DNA from: Didymodactylos carnosus
Lineage: Eukaryota > Rotifera > Eurotatoria > Philodinida > Philodinidae
Direction: 5' to 3'
DNA length: 21,464 nt
Assembly (NCBI GenBank): GCA_905250885.1
Contig: CAJNOQ010003092.1
Span: forward strand, 1 to 21,464
Positions 1 through 8,924 of this stretch are shown piece by piece. The stretch's first letter is position 1. Every line of letters begins with the position of its first letter. The notes beneath the pieces were generated by a model. The model saw nothing but the letters and a program-made list of their open reading frames with translations, was not told the DNA's origin and did not search any database. A program made the translations under genes and the position numbers.

Positions 1-330
1 TCCTTATTATCCTTTTGGTCCGTATTGTCCTTTTTGTCCTTATTGTCCTTATTGTCCTTTTTGTCCATATTGTCCGTATTGTCCTGTTTGTCCGTATTGT
101 CCTTATTATCCTTTTGGTCCGTATTGTCCTTATTGTCGTTATTGTCCTTTTTGTCCTTACTATCCTTCTTGCCTTACTATCCTTGTTGTCCTTACTATCC
201 TTATTATCCTTATTATCCTTCTTGTCCTTTTTGTCCTTCTTGTCCTTACTATCCTTCTTGTCCTTACTATCCTTATTATCCTTATTATCCTTCTTGTCCT
301 TTTGGCCCTTATCATCCTTCTTGTACTCTT
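1..330. repeat. 9-bp minisatellite array 1 (TTGTCCTTN)
   Basis: Tandem array of a 9-bp unit close to TTGTCCTTN (N usually T, A or C) with variants such as TTATCCTTA. It runs from the window edge to about 330, so its left end is not seen. The period is a multiple of three, so several frames stay open on both strands: FLS-, VLI- and CPY-like repeats on plus, KDK- and RTR-like repeats on minus. Strand composition is extremely skewed, nearly pure pyrimidine on plus. I treat it as noncoding satellite: the open frames are a by-product of the period and none has a non-repetitive domain. Confidence 0.9.
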
Positions 331-623
331 TAATCTTAATGTTCTGCAACTCTATATCCTCATCATCAGCTTGCCGCAGATGTCTACTTAAAGGAAAAGT
401 CTCGATTTACCGCAATTGCAACCTTAGCATAGTATGATGGTTGCTGAATAAACTTCTTCTGTATTTTAAATATTCAGGTGCGCTACGGGTGACAGATGAC
501 GTATGATTAGAACTAGTATACGGAAAATATTGTCTAATGTAATTTTCTGTATATAACTTTTTATTACTTTTCTTTTCCGCTGATTTTTGGCTATTGAGTA
601 GGTCTAGTTTCTTTCTCCACGAA
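331..623. other. Intergenic, no gene seen
   Basis: No ORF with recognisable content. Around 385-425 the order of short words (AAGG, CTCGATTT, CCGCAA, TGCAA) loosely resembles 1078-1120 of the duplicated unit downstream, so a third, heavily diverged copy may follow array 1. The resemblance is weak. Confidence 0.4.
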
Positions 624-1007
624 CAGCCCCTCTGTCCGTCCCATAGTGCTTCTTCATTGACATTGGCAAAGTAGCTGTTCCTAGACTACAAGTGACATTA
701 TAATCCCAAAAAGTATTTCTAAATGCTTCCAAATGCCTCATTTATGTATAAGTAACACCTGAAGAATAACACAAGGAAGAGTATTGTTCCCCAAGTTCAC
801 TTTCTTGCTTCATTTGCGTCCCGCAAATGAAGTCTGGTTCTCGCTCGCGTTAAAATCGCACAACTCGTGCCGCTAAGAACCGCTGTTACCGTCGCTGTTG
901 TCGCGGCGCGATCGCGTCTAACTCTAATTTTTGGAAAAAATTGTAATTCGGGATTGCGCCGTGATACTTTTTTCTTATAAAGATCGTGCTCGCATCGCGG
1001 AGTCCCT
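624..1007. repeat. 381-bp dispersed repeat, copy 1
   Basis: Bases 624-1004 match 3714-4094 in the same orientation with only two differences seen by eye (631 T/A and 993 C/G). It contains a perfect 11-bp-stem hairpin at 808-832, a CpG-rich stretch around 840-915 and a TATAAA at about 977. At its right edge it carries AGTCCCT, which in copy 2 lies 22 bp further on, so copy 1 has apparently lost 22 bp between two AGTC words. No protein domain is recognisable. It could be a fragment of a longer mobile element or a segmental duplication; the near identity implies a recent event. Confidence 0.9.
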
Positions 1008-1009
1008 AC

Positions 1010-1165
1010 CCTCCTCGCCCTCTCTATCCTCCTTATCCTTCTCGCACTCTCTATCCGTGTTACCGCATGAGAGGGTAGAAGGACATCTTCGATTTTTGAC
1101 CTTGCGGCAAATGCAAACTCGCCACAGTGTCTATTTAGTGGTCGGACATTAATCGTCGGAAATAT
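1010..1165. repeat. 156-bp duplicated unit, copy 1
   Basis: Pyrimidine-rich head (CTCCTCGCCCTCTCTATCC) followed by a non-repetitive tail that includes GAGAGGGTAGAAGG and the word AATCGTCGG. It matches 1711-1866 at a constant offset of 701 with about three mismatches (two near 1050, one at 1067). The two copies bracket minisatellite array 2. The head CCCTACCCTC (about 1004) and GAGGGTAGAAGG (1071) can also pair as an imperfect inverted repeat. Confidence 0.85.
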
Positions 1166-1273
1166 TGTTTATAATGAGTGAAATTGTATATAATGAATGA
1201 CAGGACTTTAGAATGATTGGAAGTGACAAACATAATATAGCGAAACTTCGTGTTTGAGATAGTGTGCCTGCGT

Positions 1274-1620
1274 TTTGTCCTTTTTGTCCTTATTATCCTT
1301 TCTGTCCTTGTTGTCCTTCTTGTCCTTCTTGTCCTTTTTGTCCTTCTTGTCTTTATTGTCCACATTGTCCGTATTGTCCTTTTTGTCCTTTCTGTCCTTC
1401 TTCTCCTTATTGTCCTTTTTGTCCTTTTGGTCCTTGTTGTGCTTCTTGTCCTTCTTGTCCTTCTTGTCCTTTCTGTCCTTCTTGTCCTTTTTGTCCTTCT
1501 TGTCCTTATTGTCCTTCTTGTGCGTCTTGTCCTTATTGTCCATATTGTCCTTCTTGACCTTATTGTCCTTTTTGTCCTCTTTGTCCTTTTGGTTCTTATT
1601 GTCCTTCTTGTCCTCTCTAT
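1274..1620. repeat. 9-bp minisatellite array 2
   Basis: Same TTGTCCTTN unit as array 1, again pyrimidine on the plus strand. From about 1610 it grades into a degenerate TCC-rich tract (1610-1755) that merges with the 156-bp duplicated unit. Long open frames exist on both strands (for example a Lys/Asp repeat on minus and a Leu/Ser repeat on plus) but they contain only the repeat. I do not call a gene. Confidence 0.9.
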
Positions 1621-1710
1621 CCTCCTCATCCTTCCCGTTCCCTCTATCCTTCCCGTTCCCTCTATCCTCCTCGTCCTCTCTATCCTCCTTATCCTTCCCG
1701 TCCCCTCTAT

Positions 1711-1866
1711 CCTCCTCGCCCTCTCTATCCTCCTTATCCTTGTCGCCCTCTCTATCCGTGTTACCGCTTGAGAGGGTAGAAGGACATCTTCGATTTTTGA
1801 CCTTGCGGCAAATGCAAACTCGCCACAGTGTCTATTTAGTGGTCGGACATTAATCGTCGGAAATAT
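1711..1866. repeat. 156-bp duplicated unit, copy 2
   Basis: Second copy of the unit at 1010-1165, offset 701, same orientation. The copies diverge just after the shared word GGAAATAT. Position immediately right of array 2 suggests that array plus tail form a larger repeated module (array, TCC tract, tail). Confidence 0.85.
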
Positions 1867-2734
1867 AGACGCACATTTTTAAAGAGAGTAACACCGTGGC
1901 GATCAAACGCATCGATGTGAGCTGAAAATGTACACTCAAAACATCACTTCAAGCAATGGCTCTGTGTTTCACGTAACTAAAGCAAACCGATCAAAGTCAC
2001 TTTCTTACCAACAACTTCTATTTACGCTTTCTATGATCACTTTTTTAAGTGGTAAGGATCAAAGATAAAGTTCGTAATCGAAAGTTTAACAACAATGTTG
2101 TCTATTGGAGTCATGTGAGAAGTCCTTTTTTGCTTTTCCCTCAACAGAAAAGATGTTACACTAGAGCACTGTGGGTTTAGCCGAATCTCAATTCCGAACC
2201 TGGAACAGCGGGTTCGCGTTTCGAAATCGGAATTGTGAATAGATCTTTTTGGGTTCGGATTCAAACGGGCTTCGACCCTACGGCACGAGATCATGGTTCC
2301 GGTTCGAAAAAGTTCAAACCCGCAGAACTGTACGTTACACTAATCAGCTAACGAAAAGCTAAATCATTTATATATCGTTTAGAAAACACGATAGAGCGAA
2401 AAGAAAATAGAACAAGTAATAATATAATTCAGATAAGCAACTTCAATTTTCTGTATCAATTCCTAATTTCTAAATAAAATTTTCTGCATAACCACAAAAG
2501 ACTAATACAAGTTTCGATAGATTCCTAAACGAACTAGGAAAGAAAGAAATATAAAATTCAGCTGTATAAACTACCGACCGAACAAAAGAAACGTGCGTAC
2601 TACTGCTATTTTTCACTGCGCTACTAAGTAACGCAATTATTACTAATCAGTTATATCATAGTCTTCAGTTTATATCCTATGTATACGTATATAACATAAA
2701 AACAGAAACGAACAAAACATTTTTGCACACAAAA
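1867..2734. other. Intergenic upstream of the thioredoxin-fold gene
   Basis: No coding feature recognised. A stretch rich in GGTTCG/CGAACC-type words lies at 2165-2335. Close to the gene, at about 2680-2700, an AT-rich TATA-like stretch (GTATATAACATAAAA) sits 35-55 bp upstream of the ATG and could be core promoter, but that is only composition and position. Confidence 0.4.
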
Positions 2735-3480
2735 ATGACTTCCGCGGTTGAGCTAGTTGGTACAAAACTACTAAATGGTGCAACAGATTCTGCATACGAT
2801 TCAAATCAGCTGAAAGATAAATACATTGGACTGTATTTCTCGTAAGTGAGACTTAGTTAAATTATCAAATAAATTTTGAAAAAGCGTTTTCGCTTTAGAG
2901 CTCATTGGTGTCCACCATGTCGTACGTTCACACCAATATTGGCTGAAGCATATAAACAGGCAATTGCAGATGCATCATTTGATGTAGTTTTTGTTTCAAG
3001 TGATGAAGATCAATCATCATTCGATGAATATTACAAGGAAATGCCATGGAAAGCCATACCGTATGAAGGTAATAGCTAAATCCCCAAGCCTGTTAACTAT
3101 TTCTGCAAATTAATTCTATTTTAGATCGTACTCTAGCTGAGAAATTGGAGCAAAAATACCAGATACAACGCATTCCATCGCTAATCATTTTGAAAACGGA
3201 TGGTACAATTCTCACCGAAGACGGTGTGACTGAATTAACACAAAAAGGCAGTAATGCTATTGGCAAATGGGTAAAAGGTCAATCCATCTTTTGGTCACGC
3301 GCTGCTCAACCGGGTGAACATACATGGAAAGATATTCAATGCGATAGTTGTGATATGAAACCGATCGTTGGTGTTCGATATGCATGTGCAACATGTGAGG
3401 CTTGTAATATATGTCAAGACTGTAAACAGAAAGGAGCGCATGAACATGATTTGAGCCAATATTATACTTATGACGACTAA
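2735..3480 (+). CDS. Nucleoredoxin/tryparedoxin-like protein with C-terminal ZZ zinc finger
   Basis: Three exons, 2735-2841, 2899-3068 and 3125-3480, joined by introns of 57 and 56 bp, both GT-AG (first donor GTAAGT). The spliced frame is 210 aa plus stop. Residues 1-145 form a thioredoxin fold: WCPPC at 39-43 is the redox-active site, seated in the family context YFSAHWCPPCRTFTP, and P110 in RIPSL is the cis-proline position. Residues about 160-205 form a ZZ-type zinc finger with C165/C168, C180/C183, C189/C192 and H198/H200. By family this should be a soluble thiol-disulfide oxidoreductase; ZZ fingers usually bind protein partners. The ATG at 2735 gives a full N-terminus and splices cleanly. 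The stop codon coincides with the start of an inverted repeat. Substrate unknown; intact as read. Confidence 0.9.
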
Positions 3481-3632
3481 GAATTTTTGACTGGAGGACG
3501 TTATCTGCATTAGCAGATATCACTCGTTTTATAGCTTGTTGGATGAGCTTAAAATTTAACAAAACTTAACTTTATTTATATTCATATAAAAACGGCTTCC
3601 AAGTTTGTTCGTATGATGCAACAATGAAGTCT
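3479..3632. repeat. Inverted repeat arm L (pairs with 4476-4630)
   Basis: About 154 bp whose reverse complement occurs at 4476-4630 with a handful of mismatches and one 1-bp indel. The arm begins on the last two bases of the thioredoxin-fold gene's TAA, so the gene's 3' flank is repeat sequence. It includes an internal short palindrome, TATCTGCATTAGCAGATA. Confidence 0.85.
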
Positions 3633-3680
3633 CTAGCGCTTTTTACTTTTTCATGGTAAGCGTAGCCTGGAGACCAACTT
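3593..3680. repeat. 88-bp direct repeat, copy 1
   Basis: Matches 4673-4760 at offset 1080 with two mismatches (3602, 3676). Overlaps the right part of the inverted arm, so this sequence occurs three times locally: here, inverted in 4476-4520, and again at 4673. Confidence 0.85.
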
Positions 3681-3713
3681 TTTTATTTTATTAGACGATA
3701 AAACCCAAACGAT

Positions 3714-4119
3714 CAGCCCCACTGTCCGTCCCATAGTGCTTCTTCATTGACATTGGCAAAGTAGCTGTTCCTAGACTACAAGTGACATTATAATCCCAAA
3801 AAGTATTTCTAAATGCTTCCAAATGCCTCATTTATGTATAAGTAACACCTGAAGAATAACACAAGGAAGAGTATTGTTCCCCAAGTTCACTTTCTTGCTT
3901 CATTTGCGTCCCGCAAATGAAGTCTGGTTCTCGCTCGCGTTAAAATCGCACAACTCGTGCCGCTAAGAACCGCTGTTACCGTCGCTGTTGTCGCGGCGCG
4001 ATCGCGTCTAACTCTAATTTTTGGAAAAAATTGTAATTCGGGATTGCGCCGTGATACTTTTTTCTTATAAAGATCGTGCTCGGATCGCGGAGTCATTCCG
4101 CGATTGCTGAGAAGTCCCT
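3714..4119. repeat. 381-bp dispersed repeat, copy 2
   Basis: Same orientation as copy 1 (624-1004), two differences. Contains the same 11-bp hairpin at 3898-3922. Beyond 4094 it has 22 extra bases between two AGTC words (4091-4094 and 4113-4116) that copy 1 lacks; after AGTCCCT the copies diverge. It sits between the two inverted arms at 3479 and 4630. Confidence 0.9.
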
Positions 4120-4475
4120 GTTGCCACGGCGCATCTTTTTCATCACTCTCCATTATCTGAGGTTGTCGCTGCTCTTGGTTCGCAGTTCTTGTAGTTTACT
4201 GTGACGGATCTGTAATTAAAGCTGTGGAGGACAAGGATGGATAATCGTGATTTATTGATATATAATATTCGCTTTACTGACAATAAGGATTATTGTGCCT
4301 AAGGTATGCATCAGTTTCAGTTAACTGGGATTACTACGAACTGAAACCCAGGAACTGCTGGAAAAAATTTCAAAATAAATTTAAAAGAACAATTTCAAAA
4401 AAAATTTTAAATACAATTAAAGAAAAGTCAAAAGCCTTTTAATTATTGTAAGCGAAACCAGTTCACGCTAAAAAC
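4120..4475. other. Unique interior of the inverted-repeat unit
   Basis: No coding feature. AT-rich, with a run of A/T-rich words at 4370-4440. Confidence 0.4.
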
Positions 4476-4630
4476 AGACTTCATTGTTGCATCATGCGAA
4501 CAAACTTGGAAAGCCGTTTTTATATGAATATAAATGAAGTTAAGTTTTGTTAAATTTTAAGCTCGTCCAACACGCTATGAAACGAGTGATATCTGCTAAT
4601 GCAGATAAGGTCCTCCAGTCAAAAATTCTT
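4476..4630. repeat. Inverted repeat arm R (pairs with 3479-3632)
   Basis: Reverse complement of the left arm, ending at AAAAATTCTT. Together the arms delimit a unit of about 1.15 kb, which would be a foldback-type element or an inverted duplication of the gene's 3' flank. Confidence 0.85.
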
Positions 4631-4631
4631 T

Positions 4632-4663
4632 GCGAATGTCAGAGGAGAAACTCTCATTTGCGG
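4632..4663. repeat. 32-bp direct repeat, copy 1 (pairs with 5012-5043)
   Basis: Contains CAGAGGAGAAACTCTC followed by ATTTGCGG; repeated at 5012-5043 with two differences. The two copies bracket the 88-bp repeat copy and the 171-bp foldback. Confidence 0.8.
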
Positions 4664-4672
4664 GGCGAATAG

Positions 4673-4760
4673 CGGCTTCCAGGTTTGTTCGTATGATGCA
4701 ACAATGAAGTCTCTAGCGCTTTTTACTTTTTCATGGTAAGCGTAGCCTGGAGACCTACTT
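4673..4760. repeat. 88-bp direct repeat, copy 2
   Basis: Second copy of 3593-3680, same orientation, two mismatches. It lies just right of the first 32-bp repeat. Confidence 0.85.
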
Positions 4761-4829
4761 TGGCCAGTCTTGGCCTCCTCCCTCGACTAGTGCTACAGAA
4801 CGATAGCTTTGACCAGGTAGTATTTCTTA

Positions 4830-5000
4830 TGGCGGTTTTCTAGAAATCCCTTCAAAATCCTCAGTTGCTCCTAAATATTGAATCCAAACTAACCTGAAAT
4901 TGGGATTCAGTAAGTCATTTTATGGCTAATTTAGTATTGTTTTCCGTTACTGGCCTCAAGAAGATGATAGGATTTTGAGGGGATTTCTAGAAAACCGCCA
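4830..5000. mobile_element. 171-bp foldback MITE
   Basis: Terminal inverted repeats of 32 bp at 4830-4861 and 4969-5000 (TGGCGGTTTTCTAGAAATCC outward end), about one mismatch. No coding capacity, and no clear target-site duplication at the edges. The end sequence GGTTTTCTAGAAATCC recurs near the ends of the much longer palindrome at 9674-10264, so the two may belong to one family. Superfamily not assigned. Confidence 0.7.
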
Positions 5001-5011
5001 CTCAAAAATTT

Positions 5012-5043
5012 CCGAATTTCAGAGGAGAAACTCTCATTTGCGG
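5012..5043. repeat. 32-bp direct repeat, copy 2
   Basis: Second copy of 4632-4663. Confidence 0.8.
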
Positions 5044-6367
5044 ATAGAAATATGCAACTTTGTATGCTCTTTCCAGTTAGCAATATGAGAGATGTCTATT
5101 CATTGCATATAGACAAACCTTTCCGGCTTTCGGCCGATGCAATACTGGGCGGACCTGTGCCGAAGTACCCTAGACCGTCTGTGCAAAGAAACTGTCGCCC
5201 GAACCGGACGGACGTTTGGTACGTTCTTCCAGGCAAGTACGATTGTGCCCGTCAACAAGCACTCTCTGAGTAGTCTTGTGGGAAAATACGTACGGTTCAA
5301 TTATACATAGAAGTATATGTCGCATTTTGTAGAGCGCGTAATTCTGTATAAGATAGAGTAATTTACAATGTTACCAATGGTAGATTCATGGAGAAACTTA
5401 GACGGTAAATGTAGCCGGCTGTAAGAAATTGGGAAAATTGTCCTAACAATTTCAGTTGTCCACCAGAAAGATGTGAGTTAACAGAAGCGAGGTGATATTT
5501 GAAATCCGCGTTAAAACCTTCTGAATCATTCGAATTGAACGATGGATATTGCAGAGATGTTTGATGAAAGAACTTTTTTGAAAACTTTTCACTTGGCCCA
5601 ACCATGGACTAAATCTTTTAAGAAAAGCTCTTTTGCTAAGAACTATTTATTCGGAAGTTATAATAAGTTTGCAACGAAGAACCAAATTCTTAAAAAGCTT
5701 CAGCGAAATATTCTTCACCTATACTAAAAACTAGCACACATAACTGATGGCGCAATGGCTCAATTGCAGGTATTTAAATCAAAGTGTCGCATGTTCGCTT
5801 CTAACCTATTTCTAAATTTTTTTCATTTAGACTAGTCGTCAGTATATAGCTTGGCAGACTAGTCAGCGATACTACCACGGACGGTTTTCTTTTAATTAAC
5901 GGTTAAAATGTTGGAAAAGTCATGACGGGGCATTTTTGCCGTAAGACTAATCGGGACGGTCGTCCGGACTAGGAAAAAAGACTAGTCATTTCATCCGTCT
6001 TTTGGTTACTTAGGTAGTCACACTCAAGATCTCTAAAAGTATCTCATCAGATCATTGTTGGATATGTAATTCTAAGGTGGTCACGCGAAAGTCATTCATA
6101 GAATGTTTCAAAGATATTCGGAACGACTTCCTGAGAACTGCTGCTTTTGAGAGTCAAGACTGATAAACACTAATCTTTACGTTTTTTAACACTAGTTCAT
6201 GTCTGCCACTATAAATAAATGACACTGTTCTTTTACGTAGTACTAATCTTAAACGTCTTGATGCTGCACTTTCTCAGAAACTTTCGCCGTAGTCTTCGTA
6301 TCTAACACATCTTCAGCTGTATATGATCGTCCCACGATTGAGTGTGCAAGTATTCTTTGTAATCCAT
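5044..6367. other. No gene recognised
   Basis: Short open frames at 5052-5273 (+), 5363-5605 (-) and 5542-5727 (+) have no recognisable motifs and no splice partners I can support. 5830-5987 holds three copies of the palindrome GACTAGTC plus two near-copies. Nothing else is assigned. Confidence 0.5.
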
Positions 6368-6819
6368 CTTTAATTTAATTTATTATTTTATTAAGTTTGC
6401 TTACAATTCGTAATGTATAATATTATAATATAAACCAGACGTTTCAATTTATTAACTAAATTTTCTTCAGTGGCAAAAAACAATAAAAGAAAATAAATTT
6501 AAGTTTAAATTGAATCAAGACATTTTTTAAAAATATTAAACATACATTATCACAAGTAACTTTTTACAAGTACATAAGATGTTAATACTAAAACCATATT
6601 GTTAACATCTTATGTACTTGTAAAGAGTTACTTGTGATAATGTATGTTTAATATTTTTAAAAAATGTCTTGATCCAATTTAAACTTAAATTTATTTTCTT
6701 TTATTGTTTTTTGCCACTGAAGAAAATTTAGCTAATAAATTGAAACGTCTGGTTTATATTATAATATTATACATTACGAATTGTAAGCAAACTTAATAAA
6801 ACAATAAATTAAATTAAAG
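6368..6819. mobile_element. Foldback element, 218-bp arms
   Basis: Left arm 6368-6585 and right arm 6602-6819 are reverse complements at a constant coordinate sum of 13187, so there is no net indel. I see about four mismatches, for example the TTAACTAAA versus TTAGCTAAA position and GAATCAAG versus GGATCAAG. The loop is 16 bp. The sequence is strongly AT-rich with no coding frame. This could be a nonautonomous foldback/MITE or a recent inverted duplication. No target duplication is evident. Confidence 0.85.
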
Positions 6820-7655
6820 TTTTTTCTTTATTCGTATCTAAATATCCCTAGTTAAGAAATATAATTCATCTGGCTCAACTCATGTTTTGAAACTCGCTAG
6901 TAGGATTATAATAGGCTATGAAAATTCATCGGATGCTCGTTAACAAAGCTGAACTTTAGTTCATCAGATACTCGTCGCAATTACTTCTGTCTAGCCTTAT
7001 TTTTTCGAATTGTATTTCGGTAAAAACTACTCTTTCTCTTCACACTTGGTATTAAACACGTGATTCTCGATTGTAGAAACTATGAAACTATCGAAAAAAA
7101 TTGTATTACTCTCGGAAATCGGCAATAAGCTCTTTTATTCATATCATCATAATGACTGGAGCTTTTGTCATCTACCAGTCTCGCTTTCTCACTCTGAAAT
7201 ACTGTTTTCTCAATCTGTGTAAAAACAGTATTTCAAACTTACAGTGGAGTAAATCTATCTGATTTCGTTTTTCTATCTTATTTTATAAAGTTTATGGACG
7301 TTTGCTACAGTGTTTTTAAATGATAGAAACAAGAAAAAACAAACTTTAGCATATATTCCGAGACCCGATCATATTCGGCCGAACTGGAACAATTTGAACA
7401 GAAAATTTTTATAGTGGTGTTTTTATATCAAACAAGTATGATTCAAAAGAACAATCAGAATCGTTAGTAACGAAGTCTGATTAAGCTCATCCCTCCATTG
7501 TAAGAAAAAGCACGTGGTTAACTAAAAAATCAAAATAAATTAAAATAAAAAACAAATATTATCTATGTTCCATGTTAGACCTGCAACAACGAACAAATGA
7601 TGCTGAATAAATTAGTTAGTCGTTTTTGTGATGAATTATTTAATAAAATTTGGCT
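6820..7655. other. Intergenic, downstream of the P2X gene
   Basis: No coding or RNA feature seen. This is the 3' side of the minus-strand P2X gene and may contain its 3' UTR. Confidence 0.5.
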
Positions 7656-8924
7656 TTAACTATGAATTGATGAGTTTCGACCATAATCAATTCCTTGTCT
7701 TCTCGTATAAAATGTTCGATCATCAACGCGCTCGTATATATGCTGACGAAATGCTTTAGCCTCTGGGCAAAGATACAACGAGAATATATTACAAACAATT
7801 GCTGCAACGCCAAAAATAGCAAAAATACTTCCAATATTCATTGTCAATGTCAATAAATCAAATTTACCGCTTTCTCCACCGATAGTAATCAAAAATCGAA
7901 GACCAAATGCTTTCGTCAATGTTCGACAACGATGTCCTTGTTCGTCTTTCCAGTGTGAAACAAATCTAGAATAGTGTGTATTTCAGTATCATCAACATAG
8001 TCAAAATATTATTCACCCTAACCTGAAATTAAATCCATTTGAAAACTTGTCGGCGTGATAGTTTGTTGATAATTTTCGAAACGAGTAGGAAGGTTTACAT
8101 TTTTCAATATTCATATCCAAATTACAGTTCCAATCAACTTGAATTTTAATTACACTACCATATTTTAACATCCATTCACGTTCTTTCTCATCTTTTTCAA
8201 TTGTTTCGATTATCTGACCAATACGAAAAATGGGACAGAGTTTATCAGTGACCGGATCGTATATACACGGAGCCATAGCATTTGCAAAATTTTTTAGTCG
8301 AACTTTGAATTGAGGAAACTCTACAAACGTTTTTAAAAACAACGTAAAATTCATAATATTTTGAACGATAAATTGCTTGGATCGATCCTCGACAGGACAC
8401 CAACCATTGAGCTCACAGAGACCTTGACTAGCGTTTATCGTCGGCAGCAAACATTTGCCTGTCCACTGTCCGTTCGCATTTAAAACTGGACCTCTCAAGC
8501 AGTCTTCATCTGTCTTACAGACAGCGCTTTTCAAATGTCTCGTTTCTGTACATGTACCTCTCATTTGGTGTGTCTGAATGAAACTGGTCATCGTAAACAT
8601 GGCCATGTTTTCAACTGATGGTACTGTATAATAGACACCATCTATAATTATTGTTGTCTGGTTATCATTCGGTAATGTTTGCGTATAACCGATACCTTTT
8701 ATTTTCAATACAACCGAATAAACATACGATGAATCATGTTTTTGATAGCCTTTTTTGTACCATAGAATATAAAGAACGCCATAGAGAAGTAAAAGAGTTT
8801 GAATGATCCGTAGCAAAGCAGTTGTTTTGTAACTTTGTATACTAACGATTTTGGTTGTTTCGTATTCGGTTATAGTAGCGTATAAAGCAGATTTTATTCG
8901 AGTAATATTGAATATTTTCAGCAT
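7656..8924 (-). CDS. P2X purinergic receptor (ATP-gated cation channel subunit)
   Basis: Two exons on the minus strand, 8924-8023 and 7965-7656, with a 57-bp GT-AG intron splitting the Arg codon of the NFR motif; the spliced product is 403 aa. Order: T-x-K site (T24/K25 area), TM1 about 36-56, ectodomain, TM2 about 339-366. Expected ATP-site residues are present: K74 and K76 (VVLKIKG), the NFT motif at 192-194, NFR at 299-301 and K319 (TLTKAFG). All ten ectodomain cysteines are present (C125, C136, C142, C158, C170, C176, C220, C230, C267, C276), giving the five family disulfides. By family it forms trimeric plasma-membrane cation channels opened by extracellular ATP. Length is typical of P2X. 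The YxxxK motif usual after TM2 is not seen (FRQHI instead). ATG at 8924 supplies a normal N-terminus. Confidence 0.95.

Noticed and set aside
1-330. CRISPR-like array
   Set aside because: Units are contiguous 9-mers with no spacers, and the window is eukaryotic.
1135-1629. Long Lys/Asp- and Arg/Thr-repeat open frames on minus, Leu/Ser frames on plus
   Set aside because: They exist only because the 9-bp satellite unit is a multiple of three; all overlap each other and contain no unique domain.
2037-2294. 85-codon minus-strand open frame
   Set aside because: Low-complexity GGTTCG-type sequence, no motif, no splice or start support.
3257-3562. Minus-strand frames opposite exon 3 of the thioredoxin-fold gene
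   Set aside because: Antisense shadows of a well-supported coding exon.
5746-5812. tRNA-like or tRNA-derived SINE head (GGCGCAATGGCTCAATTGCAGG, split as A-box-like, with GTTCGCTTC)
   Set aside because: The acceptor ends do not pair and the B-box is poor; at most a weak resemblance.
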